Shown here: positions 53,237 to 60,928 of the stretch, piece by piece
Layout of the letters: every line of letters begins with the position of its first letter
How positions within the stretch are numbered: the first letter of the stretch is position 1
NCBI GenBank assembly: GCA_017620395.1
Contig: JAFZQJ010000035.1
Span: 1 to 64,000, forward strand
Direction of reading: 5' to 3'
Source of the DNA: Clostridia bacterium
Lineage (GTDB): Bacteria; Bacillota; Clostridia; Oscillospirales; RGIG8002
DNA: 64,000 nucleotides
The notes under the pieces: generated by a model
The model's input: the letters and a program-made list of their open reading frames with translations, nothing else
Database searches by the model: none
What the model was told of the DNA's origin: nothing
Position numbers and translations under genes: made by a program

Positions 53237-53503
53237 ATAAAAAAATCCCGGCCAGTCAGCCGGGACGCGTCAGCGCGGTACCACCCGAATTCGTGCCGAA
53301 GCACGCACTCATCCGGAGCGAAAACTCCGTGCCATTTGGTAATGCGGCGGCGGTCCGCAGCGGAGACTAATGAGCGCGACGCGCCGTTCGATCCGCGGCT
53401 CCGAGGCTACTTCACCCGCTTCCGAACGCGGCGCTTCCACCGTCCGCCGCTCTCTATGCTCCGAAGGTGCGGGGTACTACTCCTCTTCACAGCCTTTGAA
53501 TAT
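53237..53503 (-). ncRNA. T-box riboswitch (tRNA-sensing leader), probable Val specifier
   Basis: The minus strand holds the T-box hallmark GGTGGTACCGCG (53274-53286), a stem I with GAAGAGGAGTAGTA, AGAGAGCGG and GGTGGAAGCG, and a terminator (TCCCGGC with GCCGGGA, 53239-53265) ending in seven T, just before the ribosome site of the synthetase gene. The probable specifier after GTGAA is GTA (53408-53410), a Val codon; an AGT reading (Ser) is less likely but possible. Uncharged tRNA would stabilise the antiterminator and turn the gene on. Confidence 0.9.
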
Positions 53504-53509
53504 GTGTGG

Positions 53510-53538
53510 ATTTTAGCACAATAAAGGGGTGTTGTCAA
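53510..53538 (-). promoter_or_regulatory. Promoter of the T-box leader
   Basis: Minus strand TTGACA, 17 nt, TAAAAT. Confidence 0.85.
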
Positions 53539-53556
53539 TAGTTTTTTGAAATAATC

Positions 53557-53585
53557 TTCCATTTTTCGCCGCCGTATGTTATAAT
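53557..53585 (+). promoter_or_regulatory. Promoter of the LemA-like gene
   Basis: TTCCAT, 17 nt, TATAAT, divergent from the T-box. Confidence 0.6.
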
Positions 53586-53608
53586 TGTTCCGAAAGGTGG
53601 GAATGTTT

Positions 53609-54097
53609 GTGAGTCCGATAGGAATAATAATACTGTGCATCGTGGTGCTGCTTTTCATCGCCGCGTTCGCGACAATAAGAATGTTCAACAAGCTGACGAT
53701 CAAAAAGATCGTTTCCGAGGGGAAATACGTCGACCTCGACGAAGCGTTCATCAGGCGCTACGAAGCGCTGCCCGAACTGCTTGAGCTCGTCGGCGGAGGC
53801 GAAGCCGTTGCTTCCGAGCGGCAGGCGGCGATCGACGCCAAGCGGGCGGAGGAGCGCGTGGAGCACGACAAGCTCATGGCCGCCGCGCTTTCGGAGCTGC
53901 TGGCTGAGAAGGCGGACGCGCTTTCTTCCGGCAGGGGAGCCGAACTGTGCGAAACGCTTTCCGCGCTGGAAAGCGAGATCGCGGATAAGTACGCGAAGTA
54001 CAACGAGGCGACGGAGGAATACGAGAATCTGCGCAAAACGCCGATAATGAAACCGGTCGTCAAGTTCTTCTCGTTCGAGGAGAAGCCGCTCTTTTAA
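53609..54097 (+). CDS. LemA-like membrane protein
   Basis: A 162-residue protein with one N-terminal helix (about 3-22) then a helical domain: YVDLDEAFIRRYEALPELLE, ADKYAKYNEATEEYENLR and VVKFFSFEEKPLF, matching LemA pattern pieces, though shorter and with a divergent middle. LemA proteins are membrane factors of unclear role, sometimes linked to envelope stress. GTG at 53609 is preferred since GAAAGGTGG lies 8 nt upstream; ATG 53603 is too close to it. Confidence 0.65.
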   Translation: MSPIGIIILCIVVLLFIAAFATIRMFNKLTIKKIVSEGKYVDLDEAFIRRYEALPELLELVGGGEAVASERQAAIDAKRAEERVEHDKLMAAALSELLAEKADALSSGRGAELCETLSALESEIADKYAKYNEATEEYENLRKTPIMKPVVKFFSFEEKPLF

Positions 54098-54111
54098 TCT
54101 TCAAAAATGTA

Positions 54112-54140
54112 TTGACAAATCGCGGCCGAGGCGGTATCAT
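54112..54140 (+). promoter_or_regulatory. Promoter of acpP
   Basis: TTGACA, 17 nt, TATCAT. Confidence 0.8.
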
Positions 54141-54179
54141 TTAATCAAGATAACCGATAATCGAAACGGAGGTAACAAC

Positions 54180-54407
54180 GTGGTATTTGAAAAGCTCAGA
54201 GACATCATTTGCGACCAGCTCGATCTGGACCCCGAAAAAGTGACCGAAGATTCCCTCATAATTGAGGATCTCGGAGCCGACTCCCTCGACATCGTCGACA
54301 TAGTCATGACGATCGAGGAAGAATTCAACGTCGAAGTGCCCGACGAAGTCATCGAACAGATCAGGACCGTCGGCGACGTGGTGAAACACATCGAAGCGAA
54401 GCAGTAA
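54180..54407 (+). CDS. acpP: Acyl carrier protein
   Basis: 75-residue acidic carrier with the phosphopantetheine Ser in GADSLDIVD (S35), modified by AcpS at 21981. Start is GTG after GGAGG. It stands alone with its own promoter and terminator instead of in a fab cluster, and might serve fatty acid or a special pathway; the sequence (DLGADSLDIVDIVMTIEE) is that of a general ACP. Confidence 0.95.
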   Translation: MVFEKLRDIICDQLDLDPEKVTEDSLIIEDLGADSLDIVDIVMTIEEEFNVEVPDEVIEQIRTVGDVVKHIEAKQ

Positions 54408-54421
54408 TATAAAAACACGGC

Positions 54422-54460
54422 GAAAGGGAGCCCGCGAGAGCGGACTCCCTTTCTTTTTTT
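54422..54460. terminator. Terminator of acpP
   Basis: GAAAGGGAG with CTCCCTTTC and inner CCGC/GCGG, then seven T. It may also serve the opposing SASP gene. Confidence 0.85.
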
Positions 54461-54518
54461 CAAGCCGCGCCGCCGGAGGAACAGGACGGCGCAACGTCGC
54501 GCATATGCGGACGTTCGG

Positions 54519-54710
54519 TTATTTCATACCGTTTTCGTAGGCCTGGATCATCTTCTTGACCATCTGGCCGCCGACGCTGCCCGCCTGGCGGGAGGTCAGA
54601 TCGCCGTTGTAGCCCTGCTTGAGATTGACGCCCACTTCGTTAGCGGCTTCCATCTTGAAGCGGTTAAGAGCGTCCTTGGCCTGGGGAACCAGCGTTCCGT
54701 TTCTGCTCAC
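54519..54710 (-). CDS. Alpha/beta-type small acid-soluble spore protein
   Basis: 63-residue DNA-binding protein that protects spore DNA. The GPR cleavage region KMEAANEVGV and the conserved GDLTSRQAGSVGGQMVKKMI are present. Start GTG at 54710 after AAGGAGAGG. It lies just downstream of the gerA-type operon on the same strand, but with its own candidate promoter. Confirms sporulation. Confidence 0.96.
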   Translation of the reverse strand: MSRNGTLVPQAKDALNRFKMEAANEVGVNLKQGYNGDLTSRQAGSVGGQMVKKMIQAYENGMK

Positions 54711-54750
54711 AAATACCTCTCCTTTTTCGTCAGATTAGCGTTTGCAAGTT

Positions 54751-54779
54751 TAGTATCTGCGCTTTCGCGCTCGATATAA
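54751..54779 (-). promoter_or_regulatory. Possible sigma-G promoter of the SASP gene
   Basis: Minus strand TTATA, 17 nt, GATACTA resembles the sigma-G pattern (GMATR, 16-18 nt, CATWMTA). Weak -35; expected from the gene's known forespore timing. Confidence 0.35.
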
Positions 54780-54799
54780 TCGGCATTTTTTGTAAAAAA

Positions 54800-55915
54800 C
54801 TACTTCGCGTCGCCGCCGGTGATGACGGAGCAGGAAATATCATAGGTTATCGGGGATGAGGCGAAGAGCTCGTCCCATTTTTCATAATTCCGCTCCCACC
54901 ATTCGGGATATGAGTTTTCGACAGCCCTGCCGAAACCGAGGAAGTCGGTTTTCAGCTCGCTTTGCGCGGTCAGTGCAAGCGCTTTGCAGCGGCACAGCGT
55001 CTCCGCGCGGAGCGCTTCCTCGGCGGCGGCGTAGAATTCGGGATCGAGCGCAGGTGAAGCGCCGCCCGCCGGGCCCTCGCTCAGCGTGAAGCGCGCTTCG
55101 ACCTTTGCCTTCAGCGCAAATCCGTACCGCGTCCGCTCCGCTTTGAAGCGGCATTCGCTCGAGATGCAGCGGAAGCCGAGATTATCGCCGTACCCGTCAA
55201 CGCCGCACGTGACGCTGAACTCCTCCTCTTTTTTCTCAAAAAAGCGGTAGCTTTCCCATTCGTCCGCCGCGATACTGCCGCGCATAACGCCGCCCGAAAA
55301 GATGAAAACGCCGTCGGGGAAGACCGCTTCCGCCTCCGCGTCATAGCGAATCTTATTGATAAAAAGCGCATGTCCGTCCTTTTCGAGGCGGCATATCGAA
55401 AGCAGCGACGAGCCCGGTATCAACTCGGACTCCGACGGGATGTCGGACGCGAGAAGCCCGACCGCGTATTCGTAAAACGCCTCGCCGCCCGGCTTTATCG
55501 CGAACGCCTCGTTCGGACTGCTTTCCGCGGCGACGACGTTGACCGTCTTCTGCACGTCGGCGGAACGCAGAAAAAAGTCGAGGCACCCGGCGACGCTTCC
55601 TTCGCAGAGGGAGCGATCTATGATAATAAGCTGCAGGTGCTCATATGTTATCGTTTTGCCGGAATTGCGCGTCGCCTGCGCCAGCGCATCCGAAATGTTC
55701 GCACCGCCGCCGGGTACGTCGATGACGTTCGCGGAGCCGTCGCCGTTTTCGGAAGCGACGGGGTCGCAGCACTGGACGAGGCATTCCACGCCGTCTTCGG
55801 AGGCGCCGAGCCAAACCGCCATCGCGTAGTTCTGGCGGCTGATATCCACGTTGTCCCAGCAACCGCCGAGTATCAGCAGCGCGGTAAGTGCCGCAGTCAG
55901 CCGCAGAACGCGCAT
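54800..55915 (-). CDS. gerAC: Spore germination protein GerAC (lipoprotein)
   Basis: 371-residue lipoprotein subunit of the spore inner-membrane germinant receptor. Lipobox LGGCW near residue 19 and mature part starting DNVDISRQNYAMAVWLG. The C-terminal domain has VENSYPEWWERNYEKWDELF. Start 55915 after GGAGGAA, overlapping gerAB by 19 bases. An open frame running from this gene into gerAB's strand region is not a fusion. Confidence 0.9.
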   Translation of the reverse strand: MRVLRLTAALTALLILGGCWDNVDISRQNYAMAVWLGASEDGVECLVQCCDPVASENGDGSANVIDVPGGGANISDALAQATRNSGKTITYEHLQLIIIDRSLCEGSVAGCLDFFLRSADVQKTVNVVAAESSPNEAFAIKPGGEAFYEYAVGLLASDIPSESELIPGSSLLSICRLEKDGHALFINKIRYDAEAEAVFPDGVFIFSGGVMRGSIAADEWESYRFFEKKEEEFSVTCGVDGYGDNLGFRCISSECRFKAERTRYGFALKAKVEARFTLSEGPAGGASPALDPEFYAAAEEALRAETLCRCKALALTAQSELKTDFLGFGRAVENSYPEWWERNYEKWDELFASSPITYDISCSVITGGDAK

Positions 55916-57012
55916 TGTCTGTTCCTCCTGTTCCGAAAAGCCCTTATTATCAGCAGTATCAGTATCACGGGAATGAATCCTGTCTGCGCAAGCTCGCACA
56001 GATGCTCCGCGGCAATCATTTCCGCGTCGTTCAGCGGAACGAGCAGCAGTCCGTACGCGCACAGCGAAACGATAACTCCCGCCGCAGACGGTTTCAGCCG
56101 CGGAAAGAAGCTTACCAACCCGAGGGCGGCGACGTAAAGCGCCGCAACGCAGCTTAAAAAGCGCGGCAGCAGGCGATAGAGCACCATAAAGATGATGTTC
56201 GAGCGTTCGGGCATAAGCCCGGAATCGCCGCCGATAAGCTTTGACAGCTCCAGCAGGGGCGAAAACATCTCCGTAGGCAGGACCGTGCCGAATACGGACT
56301 GCACCACCGCCGCCAGAAACAGGAACGCCGCGCCCGCGGCCGCGACGGTGAGTCCGACCGGGACAAACAACCGTCCGCGCCGCGCGAACGGCGCGAAAAA
56401 CAGCAGCATCCACGTAGGGAAGAAACCGGAAAAGACCGAGAACGCCGCGGACGCGCTTTCCGCGATCCCGCCAAACCGCAGGTGGCGCGAAAAGTACGTG
56501 AAATCGAGATAGGGAGCGGACATTACGGCCACCACCGCGAGACAGAACGCCGCCGTTACGAAGAAAAACTCGCCGCATCGCGCTACTGAGTTGACGCCTC
56601 CGCGCAGCGCGTAGCACGCGGCGGCGATTATCAGCGCCGTCGTCACCGCTACCGGCGTGTGCGGCAGCAGATAGGAGCGCAGAACGTTCATCGTCGGGCG
56701 TATCTCGCTCGCCGCGGTCCACACCGCGACGAGAACGACCGCGCCGTTCAGCGCCGCGCCGCCGTATTTTCCGAGCAGTTCGGGCGAATACTCGTAAAGC
56801 GTCCGCCCGGGAAACGCCCGCGCAAGCAGCAGCACCGGAACGAGCGCGATGAGCGCCAGCGCGACGGCGGCAGCGCTGTTTGCGATAAAGCCCTGCCGAT
56901 AGGGTGACATATACGTCACGTTCACGTTCGGCATGCCCATTCCCATGCCCATCGCGGTCAGCGCGCATAGCTGGAAGACGGACAGCCCGTCGTTTTTCGT
57001 CAAGCTTCTCAT
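55897..57012 (-). CDS. gerAB: Spore germination protein GerAB
   Basis: 371-residue inner-membrane subunit with about ten helices, of the amino acid/polyamine transporter superfamily. Starts MRSLTKNDGLSVFQL and includes LPTEMFSPLLELSKLIGGD near 250. It recognises germinants; the ligand is not predictable. Overlaps gerAA by 4 bases. Confidence 0.9.
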   Translation of the reverse strand: MRSLTKNDGLSVFQLCALTAMGMGMGMPNVNVTYMSPYRQGFIANSAAAVALALIALVPVLLLARAFPGRTLYEYSPELLGKYGGAALNGAVVLVAVWTAASEIRPTMNVLRSYLLPHTPVAVTTALIIAAACYALRGGVNSVARCGEFFFVTAAFCLAVVAVMSAPYLDFTYFSRHLRFGGIAESASAAFSVFSGFFPTWMLLFFAPFARRGRLFVPVGLTVAAAGAAFLFLAAVVQSVFGTVLPTEMFSPLLELSKLIGGDSGLMPERSNIIFMVLYRLLPRFLSCVAALYVAALGLVSFFPRLKPSAAGVIVSLCAYGLLLVPLNDAEMIAAEHLCELAQTGFIPVILILLIIRAFRNRRNRQCAFCG

Positions 57013-58424
57013 CTGCCGTCACCCCGTACCCACCGCAGCGGAAAGCGCACGAGATCGCGTTTCCAGCGCTTCAGCCGCATAGGCGCGACGGGGAAGAGGT
57101 AATCCCGTCCCATACTTTTCAGCGACGCCATGTGTATCGCCATAAAGATCAGCGACATCACCAGCCCGTAAAACCCGAATATGCTCGCGAGCAGCAGCGA
57201 GAAGAAGCGCACCGTCCGCAGCGAGACGACCATAGAGTAGACGGGTATCGTGAACGAAGTCACCGCCGATATCGCGATTATCACGACGAGCAGGGGGCTT
57301 GCGAGCCCTGCGGAGATCGCGGCTTCGCCGATGACGATTCCGCCTACGATGCTTATCGTGGAGCCGACGTTGGGCGGCATCGAGGTCGACGCTTCGCGGA
57401 GCAGCTCGATGAATATCTCCATTATCACCACCTCCGCTATCGCCGGCAGCGGTACCGCCGCGCGTCCGCTCGCAGCCGAAAGCATCAGCTTGACCGGAAG
57501 CATACGCGGGTGAAAGGACATCACCGCGACGTATAGCGCGGGAGTGATTATAGTTATCGCGACGCTGACGAGCCGGAGCAGCCGTATCAGGCTCGTGTAT
57601 ATCCACGGCGAGTGGCTGTCCTCGGGGCTTTTCAGGAAGTCGGTGAAGCTGACCGGAGCGATTATCGCCCACGGCGAACCGTCGGGGATGACCGCAACGC
57701 AGCCGCGCAGCAGCGCCTCCGTCACGCGGTCGGTGCGCTCGGACGTGACGTACTGCGGGAAGGGGCTGAGGCGGTCTTCCTTAAAAAGCTCTGTGAATTC
57801 GCCGACGCTTTTGACGTTCGCGGCGGCGCAGGAGAAGACGCGCTTCTTGACCGCCTCGACGACGCGTTCGTCCGCCGTGCCGGAAAGGTAGCAGACCGCG
57901 ACCTTCGTCAGCGTGCCGGACTTAAGCTCGTATTCCGCGAACGCGAGGTCGGGCGTGCGTATGCAGTCGCGCAGAAGCGCGATATTGCTTTTGCAGGAGT
58001 TTTGAAACCGCGCGTGAGGGCCGAGTACTATGTTCTCCGGCGACGATTCCTTGCCGGTGTCCGGAGCGGGCTTGCGAAGCTCCAGCGCCTGCGCTCTGCC
58101 GCCGGGAAAAACAAGCAGTGCGCATCCGGCGCAGAGCGCCTTCGCCGCCTCCCGCGGAGTCGCGGGCAGCTTAACGCCGGCGGCGGCGTGCCGCGCCTCC
58201 GGCGCCTCGTCCGCCGTCGACGCGGAAAGCGGCAGTATGACGAAGCGCTGCAGCGCCTCCTTGTTGACCGCGCCGTCGAGGAACAGCAGGACGTATTCCG
58301 CGCCGTCCGCGCCGAAAACGCGGCGTTCGGTCAGGTCGGTGTTCTCGGCGAAAAGCGCCTTCACCGCGTCGGCGTTGGCTCGCGCGTTGCCCGTGAAACG
58401 CGCCGCCGCGTTCTGCTCCGTCAT
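57009..58424 (-). CDS. gerAA: Spore germination protein GerAA
   Basis: 471-residue first subunit of the germinant receptor. N-terminal soluble domain (about 1-270; GSPWAIIAPVSFTDFLKSPED, YVTSERTDRVTEALL) then five to six helices with TSMPPNVGSTISIVGGIVIG conserved in GerA proteins. GGAGGTGAG precedes the ATG. Heads a gerAA-gerAB-gerAC operon. Confidence 0.92.
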   Translation of the reverse strand: MTEQNAAARFTGNARANADAVKALFAENTDLTERRVFGADGAEYVLLFLDGAVNKEALQRFVILPLSASTADEAPEARHAAAGVKLPATPREAAKALCAGCALLVFPGGRAQALELRKPAPDTGKESSPENIVLGPHARFQNSCKSNIALLRDCIRTPDLAFAEYELKSGTLTKVAVCYLSGTADERVVEAVKKRVFSCAAANVKSVGEFTELFKEDRLSPFPQYVTSERTDRVTEALLRGCVAVIPDGSPWAIIAPVSFTDFLKSPEDSHSPWIYTSLIRLLRLVSVAITIITPALYVAVMSFHPRMLPVKLMLSAASGRAAVPLPAIAEVVIMEIFIELLREASTSMPPNVGSTISIVGGIVIGEAAISAGLASPLLVVIIAISAVTSFTIPVYSMVVSLRTVRFFSLLLASIFGFYGLVMSLIFMAIHMASLKSMGRDYLFPVAPMRLKRWKRDLVRFPLRWVRGDGR

Positions 58425-58472
58425 CTTCTCACCTCCGGGTATATTCTGCCCTCGGGACAGGAAAATAAACGC

Positions 58473-58507
58473 AAAAAAAGAAAGCCGAAGCGATCGCTTC
58501 GGCTTTC
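58473..58507 (-). terminator. Terminator of the lipoprotein gene
   Basis: Perfect 14-bp palindrome GAAAGCCGAAGCGA with its reverse complement, and seven T on the minus strand. Confidence 0.9.
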
Positions 58508-58523
58508 GCGCCTCTTTATTCGG

Positions 58524-59705
58524 TTACGGCAGGGTGATTATCAGCGCTCTCGACTCAGCCACGGTGTTGATCATAAACACCACTGAGTTTCCGCTCAAAA
58601 CGTCCGAGCTGCTGTACTCCGCTTCTTTGTGTTCGCAGATTTTTTCAAACGTCTGCATATCGTACGCGGCGAAGACAAGCCCGTTCTGCGCGCTTTCCGC
58701 GGCGACGCAGAGATACCTGCCGCCGGCGCCGCTGAACGCGTGGAAATAGTCGGAGCCTTCGAGCGTATCGCGGAACTGCGCTTCGTACTCGCTGACGGAG
58801 CTCTTTTCGCGGTTGTAAAGCGGCACTCTGACGCCGGGATTCGAGAGATCGATATAGCCGAACTCGGTGCGGTCTACGATATAGGGAACGCGCTCAGTCA
58901 GGTGGTTTTCGCAGGGGAAAACTCCTACGTCGATGAGATTATCGAAAAGCTGCGTTTCGCCGGTGGAGATATCATAAACGCCGTATCCGTTCATCCATTC
59001 GTAGCCGGATACGTTGAAGATGAACTTGTCGCCCGCGAAGCCGAGCGGCATGGAAGCGGTCGTATCCTCGAAGTTGCCGTTGTTGACGCCGACGTAGGGA
59101 ACGATTTCTTCGCCGGTTTCAACGTTGACGAGCATCGCGTCGCCCCGCTTGTCGGGCTCGCCCGCGGCGCGGGTCGCATACCACTTGCCGTCGGGGGAGA
59201 GGAACCGCTCGTCGTCATGCTCGTATCTGCGGTCTGAGTCGAGCTTTTCGACTTTTACGTTCGCGCGCGGATCTCCGCTGACTTCGACCGTCATATTATC
59301 ACAGCAGACGTAATGCGAATCGCCGCGGTCGACTATGATGCAGTGATCCCACGCGCCGAGCTCGTATTCGCCGTCGGCGAGCCAGCCGTAATTCGTGTCT
59401 ATGAAGCGCAGGAACATCTTTCTCTCGCCGTCGACGGTTTTAACGATCACAACGCCGACGAAGCCGTCTCCGTAGTCGAACATATCGTATACACTCTCGG
59501 CGCCGGCCTTTTCGCGCAGATTTATCGACGTGATTTTAGGCTCGCCGGTTTCGGTCTGCTGCCCGCCGGACTGCTCCGAAGACTGTCCTGAAGACGACGA
59601 ATCCGGCTCCGTTCCGCTGTTCGCTGGAGCGGGCGTGTTCTTGCCGCACGCGGCGAAGGTGAAGCACAGGCAGAACAGAAGTATAAACGAAATCAGTTTT
59701 TTCAT
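58524..59705 (-). CDS. Lipoprotein of unknown function, beta-propeller-like
   Basis: 393-residue predicted lipoprotein: lipobox FTFAACG (Cys about 20), a Ser/Gln/Gly linker (about 25-55), then a beta-rich domain with repeating aromatic/Asp turns (FIDTNYGWLADGEYELG, FLSPDGKWYATR, VYDISTGETQLFDN, DMQTFEKICEHKE) that hint at a beta-propeller. No family name. AAGGAGGGA precedes the ATG. Its promoter carries a striking inverted repeat. Confidence 0.75.
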   Translation of the reverse strand: MKKLISFILLFCLCFTFAACGKNTPAPANSGTEPDSSSSGQSSEQSGGQQTETGEPKITSINLREKAGAESVYDMFDYGDGFVGVVIVKTVDGERKMFLRFIDTNYGWLADGEYELGAWDHCIIVDRGDSHYVCCDNMTVEVSGDPRANVKVEKLDSDRRYEHDDERFLSPDGKWYATRAAGEPDKRGDAMLVNVETGEEIVPYVGVNNGNFEDTTASMPLGFAGDKFIFNVSGYEWMNGYGVYDISTGETQLFDNLIDVGVFPCENHLTERVPYIVDRTEFGYIDLSNPGVRVPLYNREKSSVSEYEAQFRDTLEGSDYFHAFSGAGGRYLCVAAESAQNGLVFAAYDMQTFEKICEHKEAEYSSSDVLSGNSVVFMINTVAESRALIITLP

Positions 59706-59735
59706 AACGATCCCTCCTTTTTGCTTTACGATTGT

Positions 59736-59744
59736 ATTATAGCA
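59736..59744 (-). promoter_or_regulatory. Extended -10 promoter of the lipoprotein gene
   Basis: Minus strand TGCTATAAT: extended -10 with no good -35, so activation is likely. The inverted repeat begins about 20 bases upstream. Confidence 0.65.
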
Positions 59745-59763
59745 TATAAAACGGAAAAAATCG

Positions 59764-59801
59764 GTTACAAAATAGTTACAGTTTTGTAACTATTTTGTAA
59801 C
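59764..59801. promoter_or_regulatory. 17-bp perfect inverted repeat, candidate operator
   Basis: GTTACAAAATAGTTACA (59764-59780) and its exact reverse complement (59785-59801) around a 4-nt spacer; four GTTAC/GTAAC half-sites in all. It lies at and above the -35 region of the lipoprotein gene. Confidence 0.75.
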
Positions 59802-59833
59802 TTTTAGGCGCCGCTTCTTTTTGCCGCGAACGC

Positions 59834-59861
59834 AAAAAGCGTCCCCGAACAGGAGACGCTT
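59834..59861 (-). terminator. Terminator of the second glycyl radical operon
   Basis: AAGCGTC stem with GACGCTT and five T on the minus strand, about 150 bases past the activase stop. Confidence 0.7.
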
Positions 59862-59900
59862 CAGCATGTGTTGCGCAGCACATATTGATAGAATCCACAA

Positions 59901-59926
59901 GAGGAGGGTAAGTGCTTACCCTCCTC
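59901..59926. repeat. 26-bp palindrome
   Basis: GAGGAGGGTAAG, TG, CTTACCCTCCTC: perfect 12-bp arms with a 2-nt centre. Purpose unknown; a small hairpin GCAGCACAT/ATGTGTTGC also lies nearby. Confidence 0.7.
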
Positions 59927-60013
59927 GAAAGATGCGTCCATTACATTTTTGCGATCTTGGGCAAAAATGGCGCAGTGGTATATATTTTTCTTTTAACAGC
60001 TCTTCCGGCCGAT

Positions 60014-60928
60014 TCATGTCATAACGCACTTACAGCCTTTTTCGATCAGCGTTTGTTTGATCCTTTTCAGCTCGGATCGATCAGGGATGTTTTCCTTGGT
60101 CAAGGTATACTTCTTATCGAGCGAAGCATATTTGCCTTCGCCGTATTGATGATAAGGAAATATCTGTATCTCTTTACAGTTTTTTAACGATTTGAACAGT
60201 TTTGCCAAAGCATCAAGGTGACCTTCGTCGATGTTGATTCCCTTTATCATAATGCAACGCAGGATCGTTTTTCCACCCATGCGGTCGAGCGCAAAAAGGT
60301 TTTCAAGAATCAAACCGTTATCGACTCCCGTATTCGCTTTGTGTCTTTCGGGATTGGTGTCCTTTACATCCCAAAGGAAAAGAGCAACCGATTTTTTCAG
60401 CCTCGGCAGGTATCTCGGGTCGAACGAGCCGCAGGTCTCCATCACGACGTTGATACCCTGCTCCTTGGCTTTTTCCGCAAGCAGAACACACCCTTCGCCG
60501 TGATACATCGGCTCCCCTCCCGACAAAGTCAACCCACCGTCCCTACCGTAAAACGCTTCGTCTTTTTTGACTTCCGAAATAATTTCATCCAAAGTCAACG
60601 TCCTGTATGCGCTTTCGAGCGCACCCGAGGGGCAAGCATCGCAGCATTTTAAACACCCGACACAGTTCTCGCGTAAAACGAGGTGCTCTTCCGTAATAAA
60701 TCTGTGGACTTTGCCGGGGCATACGCCCTCACACGCCTTACATCCGATACACAAAGAAGGCGTATAAAAAAACTGCGGCAGAGGCGTTTGTGCTTCGGGG
60801 TTGTGGCACCACTTGCAGTTTAACGGACAACCTTTCAAGAACACCGTAGTCCTGATTCCGGGTCCGTCGTGCGTCGAAAAGCGCTGTATATTCGTGATCG
60901 GAAGCCGAATCCCGTTTTCATCCTTCAT
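60014..60928 (-). CDS. Glycyl radical enzyme activase, second copy
   Basis: A 304-residue radical SAM activase with FLKGCPLNCKWCHN (SAM cluster), CIGCKACEGVCPGK and CVGCLKCCDACPSG (two extra clusters), and SGGEPMYHG. It overlaps its enzyme gene by 11 bases. Base composition is more AT-rich than the 48-kb copy, and the sequences differ clearly, so it is not a recent duplicate. Confidence 0.94.
   Translation of the reverse strand: MKDENGIRLPITNIQRFSTHDGPGIRTTVFLKGCPLNCKWCHNPEAQTPLPQFFYTPSLCIGCKACEGVCPGKVHRFITEEHLVLRENCVGCLKCCDACPSGALESAYRTLTLDEIISEVKKDEAFYGRDGGLTLSGGEPMYHGEGCVLLAEKAKEQGINVVMETCGSFDPRYLPRLKKSVALFLWDVKDTNPERHKANTGVDNGLILENLFALDRMGGKTILRCIMIKGINIDEGHLDALAKLFKSLKNCKEIQIFPYHQYGEGKYASLDKKYTLTKENIPDRSELKRIKQTLIEKGCKCVMT

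Noticed and set aside
54800-57022. 740-codon frame joining gerAC with part of gerAB
   Set aside because: Its upper part reads gerAB DNA in the wrong frame. The lipobox start at 55915 with GGAGG and the standard gerAA-AB-AC order show gerAC begins there.
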